A stretch of 8,079 bases of DNA, taken from positions 1 through 8,079 of the forward strand of contig CAAGDU010000200.1 in NCBI GenBank assembly GCA_900768725.1. Direction: 5' to 3'. The stretch comes from Bacteroidales bacterium (GTDB taxonomy: Bacteria > Bacteroidota > Bacteroidia > Bacteroidales > Paludibacteraceae). Each line of letters opens with the position of its first letter. The stretch's first letter is position 1. Below the pieces are notes generated by a model. It saw only the letters and a list, made by a program, of their open reading frames with translations, did no database searches and was not told where the DNA came from. This document shows, piece by piece, positions 4,901-8,079 of the stretch. A program made the position numbers and the translations under genes.

Positions 4901-5482
4901 ATGCCACGGAAGGTTCAGTACAGCCGCGAGATGATTATAGATGCGGCGATAGAGATGGTGCGCGAGAAAGGCTATGAGAGCATTAACGCACGGGATTTAG
5001 GCGCATGGTTGGGGTGCTCCTCTCGACCGCTCTTTACCGCGTTTAAGAACATGGAGGAAGTGGTGGCTGCCTCACGCATGGAGGCTGCCGCACAGTTTCT
5101 TGCGTTTGTGCGCGAGGCGGAAGCGGAAGTCTGCGAAGCACCTATCTCCAAGCGGATGGGGATGCGGATTGTGCAGTTTGCTGCACGAGAGCCGAACCTA
5201 TACAACTTCATCCACTGGAGCGGCGGGACAATGCCGGACGTGGCGGAGTTGCGGGAGATGATGTCGGAGTACTATGTGCGCGACTACCAACTGTCCCCCG
5301 ATGAGGCACGCGACTTTTTCGAGCAGATGATGCTGTTCAGCATGGGACTGTGTACGATGATAACCAACCACGTGCGGGAGTACAAGCCCGAAGAGATAGG
5401 ACACCTGCTGCAAGTGCACTTCCAAGCCACGATGGAGTATTTTAAGAGGAATCAGGAACAAGGAACCAAGAACAAGGACTAA
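4901..5482 (+). CDS. TetR/AcrR-family transcriptional regulator
   Basis: A 193-residue DNA-binding regulator. The N-terminal TetR helix-turn-helix covers about residues 9-55: REMIIDAAIEMVREKGYESI, then ARDLGAWLGCSSRPLF with the recognition helix and the typical aromatic/Phe plus KNMEEV at its end. The remaining helical part (56-185) would bind a ligand and dimerise; it is too variable to predict the ligand. The ATG at 4901 starts right before the HTH and no earlier in-frame start is plausible. The last residues, RNQEQGTKNKD, are encoded by a 7-nt repeat. The gene has its own promoter and a phased repeat array upstream, and the receptor gene starts one base after its stop, so the pair is almost certainly one operon. 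It most likely represses its own operon, but activation cannot be excluded. Confidence 0.93.
   Translation: MPRKVQYSREMIIDAAIEMVREKGYESINARDLGAWLGCSSRPLFTAFKNMEEVVAASRMEAAAQFLAFVREAEAEVCEAPISKRMGMRIVQFAAREPNLYNFIHWSGGTMPDVAELREMMSEYYVRDYQLSPDEARDFFEQMMLFSMGLCTMITNHVREYKPEEIGHLLQVHFQATMEYFKRNQEQGTKNKD
5447..5481 (+). repeat. Heptanucleotide tandem repeat at the TetR gene 3' end
   Basis: Five 7-nt units: AGGAATC, AGGAACA, AGGAACC, AAGAACA, AGGACTA. They encode the polar tail of the regulator and part of its stop codon. The last full AAGGA (5474-5478) lies 5 nt before the ATG at 5484, so the repeat also provides a Shine-Dalgarno-like sequence for the receptor gene. It resembles the 7-nt repeat at the end of yidC (ARGATAA type). 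Confidence 0.7.
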
Positions 5483-5483
5483 A

Positions 5484-8003
5484 ATGAAAAGAAAAATTGC
5501 ATTATTATTCGTAGTAGTTTACTCTTTCGCTGCTATGGGGCAGAAGAGTATCAGCGGGAAAGTACAAGACGCACAAGGCGAGCCCATCGCCTACGCTACA
5601 GTCAGTCTGCTCACGGCAGACAGCACACTCGTTACCGGTGCAATAACCGATGAGAAAGGGGCGTTCAGTCTATCGGCAAACGGACCCACCCCAACCCTCC
5701 CTACAAGGGAGGGGGTAAAAAGCAACAACAACTATATCCTGCAAGTGAGTTTTATCGGGTATGAGACGGTGGCGCGGACTATTCACTCGGGCGATGCTAA
5801 CCTGCTGATAACCTTGCGGGAGGAGAGCGAGGAGTTGGCGGAAGTGGAGGTGAAAGCCAAGCGGCAGTTGATTGAACGGCAGTTTGACAAGATAGTGCTG
5901 AACGTGAGCAACTCGCCTTTCGCGGCGGGCAGCAACGGCAAAGACCTGCTGAAGAAAGCGCCGGGCGTGCAGGTGGACAAAGACGGAAACGTAACGGTGA
6001 ACGGCAAGTCGGTGGAGGTGTATATCGACGGTCGCCCGTCGTACCTGAGCGGCGACCAGTTGAAAGCCATGCTGGAAGGTACGGACGGCAGCACGATAGA
6101 GAAGATAGAGATTATCTCAAACCCTTCGGCGAAATACGACGCGGCGGGGCAAGGCGGTATCATCAACATCAAGACCAAACGCAACATGATGCAGGGACTG
6201 AACGGGACGCTGTCTGCCAGTTACGGCGGTATGTACTACGGGGACGTGGAGAAATGGCAGAACAGAGAGATGTTCTCGCTGAACCTGAACTACCGCTCGG
6301 AGAAGACCTACACGTTTGCGACGCTGACGCAGTTATACGTGGACCAGAATATCCACGTGGAAGTGGGCAGCGAGGCACTGGATACGCTGACGCAGACACG
6401 CACGGAGCGGTATGACGAATCGGAGTATGTGTGTGATTTTCAGTACTATATGCTGAAAGTAGGCAACGACTGGTTTATCGACAAGAAGAACACCTTCGGC
6501 TTTATCTTCCAAGCGCCGTTTATGATTATGCGGCAGGACGTGCCCGCCGGTCGCGGCTGGGGCTATACGAAAGTGGGGAACGATATCGTTGAGAACTCGA
6601 TGTCGGTATTGGAGAACCCTATCCGCTCGCAGCAATATACCGCCAACCTCAACTACACGCACGTGTTCAACGACTCGCTCGACCGCGAACTGACGACCAA
6701 CGTGGACTACAACCGCTACGCGGGGCAGCAGATGAACAGCCAGCAGAACACGTATTTCCACAACGGCTTTGCAGACAGCACCTGCATGGGTATGGTGATT
6801 AACACTGACCAAAAGGTGGATATCTACTCGGCGAAAGTGGACTTCCAGACGCGCTTTTGGCAGACGGGCATGATAGAGGCGGGCACGAAATGGGCGATGT
6901 CGAACACGTTCAACCGCATGACGACCGACTCGACCGTGAACGGTGTGCCGCGTGAGACGCTGCACTCGGACTTCGACTACTCGGAGCAGGTGGCGGCGGT
7001 GTATATCTCGGGCGCCAAGCAGTTCGGGCAGAAGTTCAACGCGAAGTTGGGTCTGCGCGGGGAGTTCACCCACTCGGAGGGCGACTGGATTTCGGCGGAC
7101 AGCACGTCTATGAAGAACTATTTTGACGTGTTCCCGACGGCGTTCTTCGGCTACAACCCGACGGACAAATGGAGCATGAACGTGTCGTACACACGGCGTA
7201 TCAAGCGTCCGAATTACTATCAGTTGAACCCCTTCCGCACCTATATGGACGCGCATAACTACCAAGAAGGTAACTTGGAACTGACACCGGAGTTTAACAA
7301 CCAAGTGGACTTGAACTTCTCGTATTCGCAGTATGTGTCGCTTGCGTTTAACTTCGCGCACACGCAGGACATGCTTTCGGCGCACATGGAACTGCTGCCG
7401 AATGGCAACGGCAGGCAGAAATGGGTAAACTTCGGCACCTGCACTACGCACGGCGGCAACCTTTCGCTGACGGAGTTGCCCCTTGTGCCGAAATTTGATA
7501 CGGGGGCAGACGGGACGCGGCAGATGGCAGGTGCGTGGCTGGCACTGACGGTGAACGCAGCGTACTACAACTTCATCAACCGCTCTTATGACGGTACTTA
7601 CCTGAACCGCAACCATTATGCGTCGGCATCTGCCACGCTGACCGCCTACCTGCCGCAGGACTGGACGCTGTCGGTGGACGGGAACTACAACACGCCGCTG
7701 ACAATAGGCTACAACAAGACGGATGCGACATGGTACATGGGCGCGGCGGTGCGGAAGATGTGGCGCAAGCAGGGGCTGATACTGAACATTCAGGCGCAAG
7801 ACCTGCTGCGGTCGGTGCATTACCGTTCGGAGTCGTTTGGCATGGCAGAAGGCAACAGCAGTTATATCTACCAGAACTCGCGCTATCAACATGTGAGTCT
7901 GAGCCTGACATGGATGTTCGGGCAGCAGCAGTACATGAAGCGGCGCAAAGTGGGCGACATGGACGAAACATCGCGCCTCGGCGGCGGGGGAGTGGGGAAA
8001 TAG
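5484..8003 (+). CDS. TonB-dependent-receptor-like outer-membrane protein (OMP_b-brl_3 type)
   Basis: An 839-residue outer-membrane protein of the receptor-like type common in Bacteroidota. Order: signal peptide (1 to about 19, FAAMG|QK); CarboxypepD_reg-like beta domain (22 to about 112: ISGKVQDAQGEPIAYATVSL, TDEKGAFSL, VSFIGYET); plug domain (about 125-232: LLKKAPGVQVDKDGNVTVNG, VEVYIDGRPSYLSG, IEIISNPSAKYDAAGQGG, INIKTK); then a large barrel (about 240-815) ending VSLSLTWMFG and a short tail, KRRKVGDMDETSRLGGGGVGK. The DMDE..RL tail is usual for this family. No SusD partner follows inside the window. The transported substrate cannot be told. Residues 67-78 (GPTPTLPTREGV) are encoded by a palindromic element in the N-terminal domain, between FSLS and YILQVSF. 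The start is one base after the TetR stop, with AAGGA in front, implying co-transcription and control by that regulator. A palindromic element begins right after the TAG. Confidence 0.93.
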   Translation: MKRKIALLFVVVYSFAAMGQKSISGKVQDAQGEPIAYATVSLLTADSTLVTGAITDEKGAFSLSANGPTPTLPTREGVKSNNNYILQVSFIGYETVARTIHSGDANLLITLREESEELAEVEVKAKRQLIERQFDKIVLNVSNSPFAAGSNGKDLLKKAPGVQVDKDGNVTVNGKSVEVYIDGRPSYLSGDQLKAMLEGTDGSTIEKIEIISNPSAKYDAAGQGGIINIKTKRNMMQGLNGTLSASYGGMYYGDVEKWQNREMFSLNLNYRSEKTYTFATLTQLYVDQNIHVEVGSEALDTLTQTRTERYDESEYVCDFQYYMLKVGNDWFIDKKNTFGFIFQAPFMIMRQDVPAGRGWGYTKVGNDIVENSMSVLENPIRSQQYTANLNYTHVFNDSLDRELTTNVDYNRYAGQQMNSQQNTYFHNGFADSTCMGMVINTDQKVDIYSAKVDFQTRFWQTGMIEAGTKWAMSNTFNRMTTDSTVNGVPRETLHSDFDYSEQVAAVYISGAKQFGQKFNAKLGLRGEFTHSEGDWISADSTSMKNYFDVFPTAFFGYNPTDKWSMNVSYTRRIKRPNYYQLNPFRTYMDAHNYQEGNLELTPEFNNQVDLNFSYSQYVSLAFNFAHTQDMLSAHMELLPNGNGRQKWVNFGTCTTHGGNLSLTELPLVPKFDTGADGTRQMAGAWLALTVNAAYYNFINRSYDGTYLNRNHYASASATLTAYLPQDWTLSVDGNYNTPLTIGYNKTDATWYMGAAVRKMWRKQGLILNIQAQDLLRSVHYRSESFGMAEGNSSYIYQNSRYQHVSLSLTWMFGQQQYMKRRKVGDMDETSRLGGGGVGK
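5682..5717 (+). repeat. GC-rich palindromic element, copy 6, in frame inside the receptor gene
   Basis: Leader GGACCCACCCCAA, perfect 8-bp stem CCCTCCCT (5695-5702) and AGGGAGGG (5706-5713) with loop ACA, tail GGGTA. It is almost identical to copy 1 (leader GACCCACCCC, same stem). It is read in frame as GPTPTLPTREGV in a loop of the CarboxypepD_reg-like domain, and the frame stays open on both sides. Confidence 0.87.
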
Positions 8004-8006
8004 ATG

Positions 8007-8079
8007 ACCCACCCCGTCCCTCCCTGAAGCCACCCCCCTCCGCGTTGCTTGCCGGGGCCCTGGGCAGGGAGGGGGGAGG
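8007..8079 (+). repeat. GC-rich palindromic element, copy 7, cut by the window end
   Basis: The leader ACCCACCCCGT and left arm CCCTCCCTG (8018-8026) match copies 1 and 6, but the matching right arm CAGGGAGGG comes only at 8065-8073. The 38-nt loop is itself GC-rich and contains GGGGCCC. It is either a composite of two elements or an expanded copy. It starts within a few bases of the receptor stop codon and its stem could help end or stabilise that transcript. The sequence stops at 8079, so its true end is unknown. Confidence 0.7.

Noticed and set aside
6333..8033. Long minus-strand open frame (566 codons) opposite the receptor gene
   Set aside because: Its product is Arg/His/Val-rich with no recognisable domain, and it mirrors the codon bias of the clear receptor gene on the plus strand.

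Overview
This window looks like a chromosomal segment from the Bacteroidota, most likely Bacteroidales, although no genus can be named from the sequence. Four things point there. YidC has the long periplasmic domain and the charged C-terminal tail usual in that phylum. The last gene is a CarboxypepD_reg-like / plug / OMP_b-brl_3 outer-membrane receptor. The clearest promoter matches the Bacteroidetes -33 TTTG / -7 TAnnTTTG type. Most genes lack a strong Shine-Dalgarno sequence. All six genes lie on the + strand.

Layout: deoD (purine nucleoside phosphorylase, 5-712); a 97-bp spacer with a 13-bp direct repeat and a small hairpin; an unnamed outer-membrane beta-barrel protein (810-1601); a pair of GC-rich palindromes; yidC (membrane protein insertase, 1676-3607); a 258-bp spacer packed with repeats; a second unnamed outer-membrane barrel protein (3866-4681); a 219-bp AT-rich regulatory spacer holding a terminator, a promoter and a phased operator-like array; then a two-gene unit of a TetR-family regulator (4901-5482) and a TonB-dependent-receptor-like outer-membrane protein (5484-8003) separated by one base.

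The genes fall into three blocks. deoD is housekeeping nucleoside salvage. The barrel / yidC / barrel block is cell-envelope biogenesis and envelope proteins; deoD, the first barrel gene and yidC may be read through, because I see no convincing promoter between them. The TetR / receptor pair is a self-contained transcription unit, insulated by a terminator and started by its own promoter, and probably autoregulated.

The most unusual content is repetitive DNA. At least seven copies of a C-rich/G-rich palindromic element (core CCCTCCCT-loop-AGGGAGGG, leader often GACCCACCCC or GGACTCTCCCC, tail GTA) are scattered through the window. One copy lies in frame inside the receptor, one in frame inside the second barrel protein, and one supplies the C-terminal tail and stop codon of the first barrel protein. 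Separate 7-nt repeats (ARGATAA / ARGAACA type) sit at the 3' ends of yidC and the TetR gene. A four-copy, exactly 14-bp-phased array of TNTTGYRYAAY overlaps the TetR promoter. No RNA genes, CRISPR array, insertion sequence or transposase gene is visible.
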